NCBI RefSeq assembly: GCF_000002075.1
Contig: NW_004797547.1
Location: forward strand, 291,490-355,489
Length of the DNA stretch: 64,000 nucleotides
Direction of reading: 5' to 3'
Origin: Aplysia californica
Lineage: Eukaryota; Mollusca; Gastropoda; Aplysiida; Aplysiidae
Made by a program: the position numbers and the translations under genes
The notes under the pieces: model-generated
The model's input: the letters and a program-made list of their open reading frames with translations, nothing else
Told to the model about the DNA's origin: nothing
Database searches by the model: none
Shown here: positions 34,701 through 47,900 of the stretch, piece after piece
How positions within the stretch are numbered: the stretch's first letter is position 1
Layout: each line of letters begins with the position of its first letter

Positions 34701-37700
34701 ACTTTTTGCACAGTAGGCGTATCAAGACTAAACTCTAAACTGAGACTGTCCTGGTTGTTTTTTAGGGAAGTTATGATTTTTCTCTGTACAAGATAAAGTA
34801 AAAATCAAGTCTCTCAAACTCAAACTACTTAGGGGAGTCCGCAGTCCCCAGTGGACATTTACTGCGTAGATGATTTCCACTTTGAAGGCTTTGTCATGGT
34901 AACAAAATGATATGGAGCTTGCATAAAAGAAAGTTTGTTTTAAAATAAAAATGGAAAGTAAAAGCGACGGGAAGTTGACTTGGACAGTAGTATTATTCAT
35001 ACAAAGGACAGAAATGCTCAGTCCATGATGCTTTGAGCTTTTTACAGTATGATGATGTGCCTGCTTCTTGTGTTGATGATAACAAATTTTAATCTCAGAA
35101 AGTAAAATTGTGCATGTATAGTCAAAATGCTGATACTGTCTGTATATTTTAGAATTTCCGCATAACACAATGGCTTGATGATTATTATGCATTTTAATCA
35201 AACATATTATATTATTAGCCTTTTCATCCTGAAAAAGACATATATTTCAAATTTTACAAACTTGTATTACCCACAAAACTGTACAGAAATGAATGAAAAT
35301 TTTATTTATGAAAATACTGTTTTAGTAGTAGTGCAGGCAAGCTAATATCTATGATAAATAAGGAAAACAAAAGAAAAAAAATAATACAGTCAAACCTGCC
35401 CTGACAGCCACCTGTACAAACGGCCACTTTCCATTTCCCCCCTTGCATTTTTTCTATATATAATTTAACTGTAAAACGGGCACCTGTCCAACGCGGCCGC
35501 GGCCACCATAATTTAACACACAACCCCTATCACATTAAGCAATAACACCTGTCTTAGACGGCCACCTAAGTGACTCCATTACGTTTTGTCATAAATTTTG
35601 CGTTGGCCCCTGGCGTTGTGGGCGAGCCGCCATAAGTCAATCACCTGTCGTTGTTGTTAGGTAGTCCCTCCAACCAATTATGTTTCATAGGCCCCTCCCA
35701 CTGTTGACCAATAGCTACCAATTTTCAGCTGCTGGTGAGGTAAGCGTGGGATCCCTCATAAGCCCCGCCCAGGACTCAAACACAAATCGTAAGTGAGATG
35801 AGTGGTCACTGTTTACCCAGTCTGTAACAAAGTAACAAAGGACGTCAACATGAACTTGTGACAGAAGCGTCGCTCGTTCCCCGAGTGGTGGCGACCCATG
35901 TGTTTGTTTTAACATGGCACTCGGTCTTCCTTGTCTGATACATTTCGTTTTATTGTCACCCTTGTGCAAAATCAGCAACAAAATAAAAATTACAAACGAA
36001 ATAGAAACCACCACCAACAACAACAACAAAAACAACAACAATGGGGCTACTTTCGATTGGGGTCTCAGATGGGAATGGTTTGTTTTCTTCATCTTGATCA
36101 GTTGATGTGCTGACTCCTAAAAGTAAATACTTTCCAGTAAAATGCTTAATTGTGTTTTTATTTATTTTTTTCTTTTTGCCAGACATTGACCTCTCTGTCT
36201 TTGGAAATTTCAACAAACTGCAAGCTTTACACAAGGATGGTGTTTCCAGTAAAGTTTTGGCCAAGGCACTGCAGCGCAGCAAAATCTTACAGGTAATTAT
36301 TTTGCTGAATCATTTTATTTTATTTGTTAATGGTGCTGTAATTTTTTTTTTTGCTTGTGACAGTGGGGATTAGAGTATTTACCCTTTGTGTACTTTAGCA
36401 AGCTATTGATTATATCAAGTATTCTAATAATGAAGATCTGACGACAATATGTAAAGCATTGTTGTGAAATCAGGCTCTTGTCAAAATATTGAAATCAAAG
36501 AAATCTGCATTTTTATGGCAGTTGGACAATTTTTTTGTAATTTTATTTTTTGGGCACAACACCTTTTATGGCCACTCAAAAACACATTTATGTGAGAATT
36601 TTTCTGAAAAATGTTGATCAAAGGCAAAAAAGAAAAAATGTGTAGTTTCCAAGGACTCTCAAGCCTTGGAAGTCGCCAAACGTTGGCAGCCATTTTCTAG
36701 CTAATTTTACCTCTGAAACCAGGTGATCCTACCCCCTTCAATTGCAAATATCTCGATTTCTGTTCAAGATAGATGAGTGATTTTTCCATCAAAAGCAAGA
36801 CAAAGGAAGTTGCTTTAAGATGATTCCAATAACTCCTCATACCCAAAAATTGACGAGGGCCTGATTCCTCCACTTCGTGACACATATATGTATTTGAATG
36901 AAAGCACAGCGGTGTACGCCTAATAGCAAGCACCTACGGTGACAAGAAAAGCGTGCTCTAATGTGCACATTCTATTTAGTCAATTTCAAAGATCAGTAAT
37001 CTCGAGTAAGTGTTCTGTCAAGTTTCATTGATTTTTGTGAACAACCTCGCATCTTATCTGATGCAGTGGGTTGCATCATTGCTCTGAGCTCATTCCGAGG
37101 TGTGCAGTTTTCCTGAGCTGAACGATCACCGACAATGGTCATCATTTTTACAGTATAGCCTCTCACCAGTTACTGGCTTTCCTCATTGCTCAATTTTGTT
37201 TAAATACAACATGTCCCTTTGTCTTTTTCTCCCTAGCAAAGCCACAGTTTCAAGTGATAAAGGAGGGTGTGTGGTGAAAGCTTGGCTTCCATCACTTCCA
37301 AGTGAAATGAGTTACTTTTTTGGCTGATGTTTCTGACATTCGCACAGGAACGATCATACTATTACTATTAGCCAGAGAACACTGTCCCTGACTTTTTTCA
37401 TTTTAGAATTGGTATTATTTTGTATCACTTTGTTCTACTCAATTAGCACTATTGCTTTACATTGTGGTTTCTTTTTGGTATTTTTACTTTCAGCTGAGTG
37501 GAGATAAGACTCAAGTCCGCAGAATAACCCCTTTTAAGGAAATAAGTCAAGAGGAAACAGACAGGAGAACAATTTATGTTGTAAGAAGTCTTTTTGTTTT
37601 TTCTTTTCATGCTTAAATTGAGTTGAACCGCCTGCTAGGAGACCTCAATATGCTTAGGTTCGTGAAGAATAAATTGTGTTATAGTTCCTAATAAATGAAA

Positions 37701-40700
37701 ATCCTTTGAACAGTTGTTATTTTAAAAAAAATTTCAACCAGTTCCTAAACTTTACCTGATAAGAACTATTTGGCTGGTTAAATTTTGATAGAGATACGGT
37801 TTTGCAGTCGTTGATTTTTTTCTTCATTGTATTTTTTGTGGGGTTGTTGCTTTTTGTGTGTGTGTGTGTTTGATTTTGTGGACTTGGGTTTGTGAAGCAT
37901 GTAGACGTACTGATATTGTAGTTCAACAAGTATGGTGTTTGCCATTCAACCCAGATATTCAGAGTTTGATCCCTGCCAGTGTCGGGTTATTTTTCTCATG
38001 TTTTCTACACCCTATGATCCTAAGGTAGGTAGGACTGAGCAAATAGTCTTCCCGAATATGGACACAAAATTTCATAGGTCTTGTGTAGAAGTTTCTCTGA
38101 AGCAGTTCTAAATTCAAAGAGTGGGCCCTTTGTCACTTGTGCTGCCAGCCAGACAAATTTCTAAATTGATTCCCACTCAAAACTGAAGATGCTGTTGCCC
38201 GTAAAAATACTGAGAGTACCTTTCTAAAGAATGGCATGTGGCTGCCTGTCATGCAAGGGATGATTCTATGTTGTTTAGATGAAATGGCTGTATACATGAA
38301 AATCAACCACACTGTGAGACAAAGATTTTGCAGTCAGTTACTCCGTAAGTTCCAACAGGGATTCGAGAAGAAGAAGAAGACACATACTGGCAAGTGTGAG
38401 CTTGAGAAAAGACTTATGACTTATCGGTAGTACATTCGACTGCTTGCTAAAACTTTTATTCAGTATACTTCAAAGATCAATACAGTTAAATTTCTCATTT
38501 TTTTCAAGGTTCTCAAAAACGCATGATTACGTGTCATATTGTTTTATCAGACCTCCAATTTTGATTTTCTGTACAATTTTTTAATGTCTTACTGTTCAAT
38601 TACTTTGCTGTGTATTGAAAATGTAAGCTTTGTGTTAGGATTTTTTAAAGGAAATGATATAAGTCAGTGTGCGTTAATCGTGTTTTCAGGAAAACCTGCC
38701 AAGTCGAGCAACTCATACCTGGATAAGAAGTCTTTTCTCCCAATGTGGCAAAGTGGTGTATGTGAGCCTTCCTGTCTACAGAACTACCCGAGAGAAAAAG
38801 GGCTTTGCATTTGTAGAATTTGACACACCAGAGGAGGCAGCCAAAGCTTGTGTAAGAATGTGAAGTGTCCAATATGCTAACCTTTTTTAACCCTGATTTT
38901 TGATATTCATGATTATCTTCCACCCTGAATAATACCAACAATGACTTTTTATATGTCTGTTGTCCGATGTATTATATAATATCTTTTTTTTTAAGTTCTG
39001 TTATTTAAGATTCAGTTTTATTGTTTGTCACTTATCATATATTTCTTAAGGTTTTTAGATTCTTATGGAATGAGGTGCTCGTCAAGTTTTGAACACGTGG
39101 AGTTATTGGTTTAATTTGTTTGGCTTTCAATAAAAAATAACCCGTCTTTCTTGAATAGATGTCAAGATTTTTGCTATTGAATGAGAAGGGGGTTGCCTGG
39201 TGTTTGAGGAAAAAATTAGCAAAAAAATGTCTTTAAAAATTGCCCAGCAGGTGGAAAAATGTTTGTTTCTTTGATTTCATTATTTTGACTAGAGCCTGAT
39301 TTCACCATGATAACACACACATATATGCATTGTAAATTTGTGCATACTTTGAATGTAGTGGTGATAATTTTCCGCCAATTGGCGGAAATCCGCTTTTTTT
39401 TTTCCTTCTGCCAGAAATTTTCCTCTTTAAAATTTCCTCCGCTTTTCCGTGATTCTGGCCCGTCAGAAAAATGTCATGCGCTTCTGTTGATAACAGGTGA
39501 TAGCAGGGTGACTGCCAGGTGGCAATTGCGGCCGAAGCTCGATAGGGAAAATCAAAATCTACTTTAGCTTTCGTTACCACCCAGAAATTTGCAGATAATA
39601 ATCTGATAATGCAACATTTGTAGCATGCAGGTTGTGCATGACAAATATAGTGTCACCATGAAAATAAATCAGTATTCGTGACTGTGCTGTCACTTGGAGG
39701 GGGGGGGGAGAAAGTTACAAGTAACAAGCGTCTTGTCGGGCTCGCCATTGTGACCGGTCAGTGAACCTGCGCACGTTCTGAGCGCTGCGAAGTACTGTAC
39801 TACTGAATGGGGGGAGATTATTGGTTTTTTTTTAAGATACACTTGGGAAGGGGAGAGGCCTAAACGCAACTGCCGAGGACAAAAAACTGAACTTGGAAAT
39901 CAGTTTTTATATTTATAACTTTGATTACTACCAGAACAGTCTGCAAAGTAAAGCACGCATAACTTGTAAGATTGTATTGAACTTAACACAAGATTCGCAG
40001 ATTTTCAGTGTCACTGCATCTTACCATCCCACAGTTCTTACACCTCTTACTTTGAATAGGTCTACTTGAGCCATTCAAGTTATTACTCAACTTTGAGTCT
40101 GAGCCATAGTTTTTGCCTTTCTCGTTTATTATGTGAATCATGGCACCCAGACTGGTTCATGACAGTCGATATTCTGGTTCTAGGACTTTTCTCAGGCTCA
40201 AAACAAGATTCTTTTTTTAATAGTTTATACATGTATACAGGCGAATATGATGAGGGAATATGCAAGAAAGTAAGAATAGACTGAAATACCTAAGTCGCTC
40301 GAGACCCCAGTGCCACACTGACATGTTGTTGACTGACTACATATATGTGTGTACACACACACACACACACATATATATAAACATATGTATATATATATAT
40401 GTATGTATATATATATATATATAAAACTAGCTGGGCCCCCTTTCGATGAAAGGGGTGATCCGTGCATTAGCATCAACTGAAAGTCATTGGCCTACTATAT
40501 TTACACTCTACTGGAATGGGGCAATAAATCTTGAGAGATGCAAAAAATTAGAAGGTCTAGATCTAGATCTAGATCTATACTCTCAAAACAAAAATCACTT
40601 CCGGATTTTCTAAAATTACAGAGACGAAGCGTCGGCCTACAAAAACGATCGGCGAAATAAAGAAATTTAGATTTTTGCAGCAAAACTGTCTCAAAACTGA

Positions 40701-41833
40701 AAAAACAAAGGGCGCCATGATCTGGAGAATATTTTTTTTTTATTTTTGGTAAAAACCGCATGTCGATCAGTGCAACCATTAAAAAGCCTTTTGAATAGCA
40801 AAATTCGGCCACCACAAATAGATAATAGATTACATATATTATAAGTCAAACCTGCCCTGATGGCCACCTCTATAAGACGGCCACTTTTAATTTCCCCCCT
40901 TGCGTTTTTTCTATATAATTTAACTTTGTAAAACGGGCACCTGTCTGCCGCGGCCACCATATTTTAACACACAACCCCAATCACACCAAGCAATAACACC
41001 TGTCTTAGACAGCCACCTTAGTGACTTAATTACGTTTTGTCATAAATTGTGCATTGGCCGCTGGCGTTGTGGGCGAGCCGTCATATTTCAATCGCCTGTC
41101 GTTGTTGTCAGGTCATATAGTCCCTCCAACCGATCATGTTGCGTAGGCCCCTCCTGTTGTAGACCAATAGGTAACAAATTGTCATCTGCTGGTGAGGTAA
41201 GCGTGTGATCCCTCATAACCCATAAGCCCCGCCCAGAACTTTTACACAAATCGTAAGTGACATGAGTGGTTGCACTGTTTACCCAGTCTGTAACAAAGTA
41301 ACAATGGACGTCAATATGAACTTGAGACTGAAGCGTCGCTCGTTCTCCTAGTGGTGGCGACCCATGTGTTTGTTTTACCATAGCACTCGGTCCTCATTGT
41401 CTGACACATTCCGTTTTATTGTCACCCTTGCACAAAAGCAGCAACAAAAGAAAAAAACGAAAGAAAAAAACCCAGCGAAAGCAACAATAACAACAACAAC
41501 AACTATGCAGCTACCTTCGGTTGAAACCTCAGAAAGGAATTCTTTGTTTTCTTCATCTTGATCAGTCCTGCCTAAAACAGCCACCTGTCTTATACGGCCA
41601 CTATTCTCCTTGACTATGGGTGGCTGTCTTACACAGGTTCTGTTTAGTTTTAGTAGAGGTTTTACGGCGCTCGCAACTGCATAAGGTCATATGAGCGCCA
41701 GAAGATTAAAGGTGTCACAAGAGAGTAACATACATAAAAAAGAAGAAGGGGAGATAAGGATGATAGATGTTCCATTGGAAAGAAGAAGCAAACCACACCA
41801 GAACACCCGCCAACCATCCACTTACACAGGTTC

Positions 41834-41921
<88 letters not shown>

Positions 41922-44900
41922 TAACATATAAATGGAACATGCACTGTTGTTGTTATGTAAAATGCCCCTGGAAAGTGGATGACCCCCCCCCCCAGTGGAG
42001 AATTTGAGAATTTTCCTCTTTTTTGACCATTTTCTATTATCACCACTGTGGATCTGGTATCCCTCTCATACACTCTTTGCTCTATATATCTTAAATAGTT
42101 GCTGAACAATCCACCTCCAGAGAAGGCACAGGAAAAGCCTGGAAAATTTCCAAAAAGTAACAAGACTCTGAATAGACTGCAGAAAATTGTTCCTGAAAAG
42201 CCTGGTAATATTCATTTGCCTTTGTAAACTGGTTTGTTTTTCTTGGAGGGGGGGGGGGGGTAATTTTAACTTTTGTATGTGTTCTTAACAGTTGAAACAC
42301 ACTTTTTTTAATTGCATTTTACATCAGCCTGTTTTGCATATATATCCTTTCTTTCATACCTGTTGTATATTAACAAAGCAGAATTTATTAATTTATAGCT
42401 GAAACAAATTAAGAAATAAAAAAAAAATTCGTTTATTGTTGATTTGGTAACAGTCCGGTACTATTGATTCAAATACTTTATGTATTTTAGAAATTTCAAA
42501 CTAACTTTATTTATTTTTGCTTTGCTTTAGGTTTGTGAATTTGTGATGAGTTTGTATTAACTGATCTACCTGTCTGACCTCTGTTTTTATTTTATGTTCA
42601 AAATTGTTATCATGGCATCATTTTTAATAGTTTTGTTTATGTGTTTTATCCTTAGAACAAGATAGCAATGAAGAAAATTTCTCAGACGATCAGAAAAAAC
42701 AATCTGTGAATCCAACCAGCACAGAAAAACCGAAAAAGAAAAAGAAGAAAAAAGGGAAAAAGAAAAAACCTTCAGAGTCGGTTTCAGAAGAAAAGCCTGA
42801 CACTGCCAATGCTCCACTTCCTGCATCAGAAACGTCTGAAGTGAAAAAGAAAAAGAAAAAAAAGAAGAAGAAGCGGCCAAGTCTGTCTCAAGATACCAAT
42901 ACTGGGCAGGATAAAACTGATGTCAAACCAGATGAACAATCAAAGGAAGGGGAAGTGCAGCCTTGTGTTCAAACAGAATCTTCACAATGTGAAACAATTA
43001 TGTCAGATGATAAACAAAAGCCTACAGATGCGCCAAAAATGGAAGCTGAACCAGCCAATGAGGAATTAGTTGAACGTAAGAAAAAGAGAAGAAAGAAGAA
43101 AAAAAAGAGTGAAAGTACTCAGGAGGGAAAGAAAGGCGAAGTACATGAAATTCAGTTTGCCAATGTAAGCAAAACCAAAAAAACAACAGAAGATGATGTA
43201 CTTCTGAAAAGTGAGGAAGTGGTGTCTGAAAATGCTCCTGTGGCAGAAAAGAGTAGCGCAGAAGAAGTTACACTATGTCGGAAAGAAAGAAAAAGATTGA
43301 GGCAAGAGGACATTAGAAGAAAAAAAATGGAGAGGGAGGAAAAAGAGCAACTCGAAAATATGGAATCCGTAGAACTGAAAAGTGTGAAGGCAAGGGAACG
43401 ACTTCGTAGTGATATCTCGTTGAGCTCTCAATACACAGATAGTGAAAGTGAGGATCCTGCTCGCATTCTGCTCAAGAGAGATGGCTCTCAAGTCACATCC
43501 ATTCTCAAGTCTAAAAAGAAGGCAGTTCCTAAGAGAGTAGAATTTGACTTAGTTCCTGAGACCAAGGAATTTATCAGGGGCAAAGAAGTCAGGAAAAGAA
43601 AAAAACTGAAGAAGGAGAAGCTGCACTTGAGAATAATTTCAAAGTAAGTTGGAAGTTCAATAAGTGAAGTTGAGTCGCTCATGAAATTTAATCTTTTTCT
43701 TTGTCTTGTTTGTATTTGTTTTTTAATTCAGTTTCTCTCCAAGGGAGAAAAGGATGAATTTTAGAGGGGTTTTTTTGCTCTATATTCTAACTGTTGACAA
43801 TCATTAACTTGAAAAGTTTATTTCTTAGGCCATGCTTTGATAATGAGAGCTGTCATGAGTTAAATTACATTCTTAGATTTATAGATTTAAAAATGAAAGT
43901 CATTCTCTTGTTCTTTTTGTTTTTTGATCTTTCATAGTTTTGTTTACTCATGCCATGTGTGACACTTTCTTCCTGACATGACTCTTTAGGTTTCAGGTTT
44001 GTTCTACCTCGTTGACATTTTAGGTTTGAGTCCTGGAGGTGGCTTTATTTTTCTCCTTTTTCATAGAATATTTCTTATCTGCTGATCGTTCTCATAAAAG
44101 ACCAAGTAGCCTACTCTACCTTTGAAATTTTTTATATTTTCTCAATTAGGGCATTAGGTTTGAATAACAACATACTTTTACCTGTTTAACAATGGTGAAC
44201 AATACCCTTTTTTAGCTGTTTAATTATTTAAACATTTTTTTACCATAGGAGATGTTATAATCTGTTTCGTTTGTTTTTGTTGAAATATAAGTCCCGAAAA
44301 AATTTGAGTTACATTTTTTTTTTCAAAAGTGGAAGGGAGGGTCCCACACTGACACAAAATTTTCAGAGGGGATGACGAACTCAGACCTCTTTTTTTTCCA
44401 GTTTTTTTTTTTTTTTACCATCGCAGCTCTTTTGCTCATTTAGCTGCGTTATGATTTCCTAGTATCTTTGTGTGTGTGTGTATATCATGTCTTTTTTTTT
44501 TCCAGGAAAGAGTGGGACACATTGAGAGCGGAGTATATCAACCAGCAAAAATCTCACATGACAGCCTTAAAAGAATCATTAAGAGAACTGAGGCAACAAG
44601 AAAATGCAGGCAAACCTGAGCCAAAAGGTGACACCTGACATCTATTCAATGGGTGTTAAAGAAGGCCAATATTTCTTTTGTGTTCTAGTTTTGGGTAACT
44701 GCATTTTCTTTTTAATCAAGCCACACTCAAGCTTGTGTCCTTCAGCCGAGAGCTCTTTCTATGTTGCTGTCTATTACAGTAAAAGGTGGTGGGAGGAAAT
44801 GGCGTTGTCCCACATCATGGAAGTTATTTTTTGGACAAGGACGTTCTTTTAAAATTCAATTCAATTTTCTTTTTAATGAAAAGGAGGGGGAAGTAACTAT

Positions 44901-47900
44901 GTGAAACTGGAGCAAATGTATTAGTTTATTAAAAAAATATTAGGTCCTTTGTTTTATGCCAGTCAGAAGGGAGAGCTCAAAACTAATATCAGAATGGGAC
45001 TTTAACTGCTGTATGTTCAATGTGTAAAAAAATATTTGAATTTTAGGCAGAGATGTTACTTTTCACATGTTCATGTAATGGAATTATCTGCCTCTGGGTA
45101 AGATCCTTCCCTGACAATGAATTCTTCATCCCTTTGCCTACTATTATTATTAATTTTTATTTTCATATGATATATTTTTTACTGTTGCAGGCCCGCGACA
45201 TTTAGACCTTGAGGATGTTTTTGGAACAAAGCGCCTCAAGCCGAGTCGGGACATAAAGATGGCACATGTTGAGGCTTTGAAATTTATTCCAAATGTTATA
45301 GTTCAGTGGAGATGCACACATGAAATGCATAGAGACAAAATCCGGGTGAGTTAACAACCTGTCAAAGTTACGGTCTGAACCATATGTTTATCTGCACCAT
45401 ATGTTTTAGAAATATGTTTCATAAACACTTAGCATTCTTACTGCCAGTTGTGGCTTTATTCTGACCTTTTTTAGACATACAGCTGCCAGTCCCATCATGT
45501 AACAGCTGGAATATATCTAAATACTGATTTCAAGATATGTGTACAGTCAAACCTGCCCTGACAGCCACCTGTACAAACGGCCACTTTCCATTTCCCCCCT
45601 TGCTTTTTTTCTGTATAATGTAACTGTGTAAAACGGGCACCTGTCTAACGTGGCCGCGGCGCCACATTTTAACACACAACCCCTATCACACTAAGCAATA
45701 ACACCTGTCTTAGACGGTCGCCTTAGTGACTCCATTCATTACGTTTTGTCATAAATTGTGCATTGGCCCCTGGCGTTATGGGCAAGCCGTCATAATCCAA
45801 TCACTTGTCGTTGTTGTTAGGTAGTCCCTCCAACCAATCATGTTGCATAGGCCCCTCCCTCTGTTGACCAATAGGTACCAATTTTCAGCTGCTGGTGAGG
45901 TAAGCGTGTGATCCCTCATAACCCATAAGCCCCGCCCAGAACTCCTATGCAAATCGTAAGTGAGATGAGTGGTCACTGTAAATCTGTCCCTGTCTGTAAC
46001 AAAGTATCAATGGACGTCAAAATGAACTTGCGACAGAAGCGTCACTTGTTCTCTGACTCTGAGTGGTGGCGACCCATGTGTTTGTTTAAACATGGCACTC
46101 GGTCTTCCTCGTTTGATACATTTCATTTTGTTGTCTCCCTTGTGCAAAATCAGCAACAAAATAAAAATAACAAACAAAATACAAACCAACAGCAACAAAA
46201 ACAACAACTGTGCGGCTACTTTCGATTGGGACTTCTGATGGGAATGGTTTGTTTTCTTCATCTTGATCAGTCCTGCCTAAGACGGCCACCTGTCTTATAC
46301 AGCCACTTTTCTCCTTGACAACGGGTGGCCGTCTTACTTAGGTTTGACTGTATTTTCAAATTAGCTTTACGCTCTCCAAGGTTGCTTTCTGTAATTCTTT
46401 TTTTTCTGTAAACCCCTGCTAAAGCTCATGGAGTAAATGACTGTAAGACTTTCATGTCACAGTGCAGCTGATTTTTTCAAACATGATCTACTTGCTACTT
46501 TATACTGACTAGAGTGGCTTCAGTATTTAGTTGGAATTAGTTTTGAATTTGGCCAGGATGTCTGCACAAAGTGCCTACTGTTTTCAATTTTAGAACCACC
46601 TAGGGATCTTAAACTAATGTGTGAAATATCCACTCAGGACCTCCAAAATTTTTAGTCCTTTTCCAAAAAGACTAGGTGCTCAATCCTTCCTACGATAGAG
46701 CTGGGTCGCGAGAACGGAACTGAATCGCCACTCTTCCCTGCGGAACACGATTCGCGATTCACTTCAGCGGAATGCGGAACAGTATTGCCTTCCGATTCCC
46801 GATTCACTCCCCTGTCGCTGTCACCACCTTCTGGCTTGTTTGTTACCAACTGCGGAACACTAAATATGGCTCCCCTTATTTTACAAAAGATGGTATAGTC
46901 CAACCCCCCCTACTAAAACAAAATAAACGGGGTCCAAACTATAGACAGAAGGAATTTTATGGTTTTAGCGAATCATGGGGTTGGGGGGGGGGGGGGGTGA
47001 ATTTATGGGGGTCGCTAATTGAGGTTAGTAGATAGAACAACGCAACGAAGGGTGTGGGGGGTGGAGAGGTTGGCGGGGACAACAAGAGTGGGACTCGCGC
47101 TCGCCAAGTGGATTGGTGGGGAAGAAAACGTGAAAAAACCCCAACCCAACCTGACTCTGTTGGGAATCAAACTCAGGGCCTCCTGCAGACACCATACCTG
47201 TTGACTTAGTGTTGACACCATACCTGTTGAGCCCCCTACTAATGTAATGAAATTACTCTGTTATAATAAATATATACTTCCCTGCAAGTGTTATTTAGTC
47301 GACTAATTTTTTTCAGTTCTTCAGATTTATGAGATTCTTTCATACTCAACATTGGAAAAAACTTTGTTTTTTCACGGATATGTTTATTGAAAAAAATGTA
47401 TGTGGTTGCCCCTCTAACATGTTCAGAATAATGAATTAACCACAGTATTAGTGTGTTTATAATTTAAATGTAATTGCCTTGTCATCTTATCAAATTTTTT
47501 TGTTTGTGAAAGTGCAAGATCTCGTTTCTCAATTTTCCTTAATTTCCTCTGGGCATTTTAATTTAACTTGTGGTGTCAGGGTCTGGCATCACATACCAAT
47601 GCTTGTGATCTGACATAACACCTCGGGAGATTTTATAGCATTTTTTGTCATTTACATGTTGTTTGAGGATGCTATGAGTCAGTCCCACCCTTATTTCCGT
47701 GTTCTTACCAAATATAGTTTGTCTTGTGTCTGACTGTGGGCTATTCTTTTCTTTGTTACAGGACATGCATGTAATTGATGATATTGCTGACATCTTTTAG
47801 TTCCCCCTTTAAGTGATGAAGGGACAAGTAATGGTGTTTATCTTGAATATCAGTTTCACAAAGCTGTGTACATAACATTTTTTAATGTCTCTCTATATAA

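Noticed and set aside
35715-36092. Minus-strand frame of 125 residues, with similar frames at 41088-41381 and 45776-46289
   Set aside because: They lie in copies of a DNA element, shift frame between copies and show no known domain.
41691-42163. Frames rich in YIYIYI
   Set aside because: Translations of the TA microsatellite.
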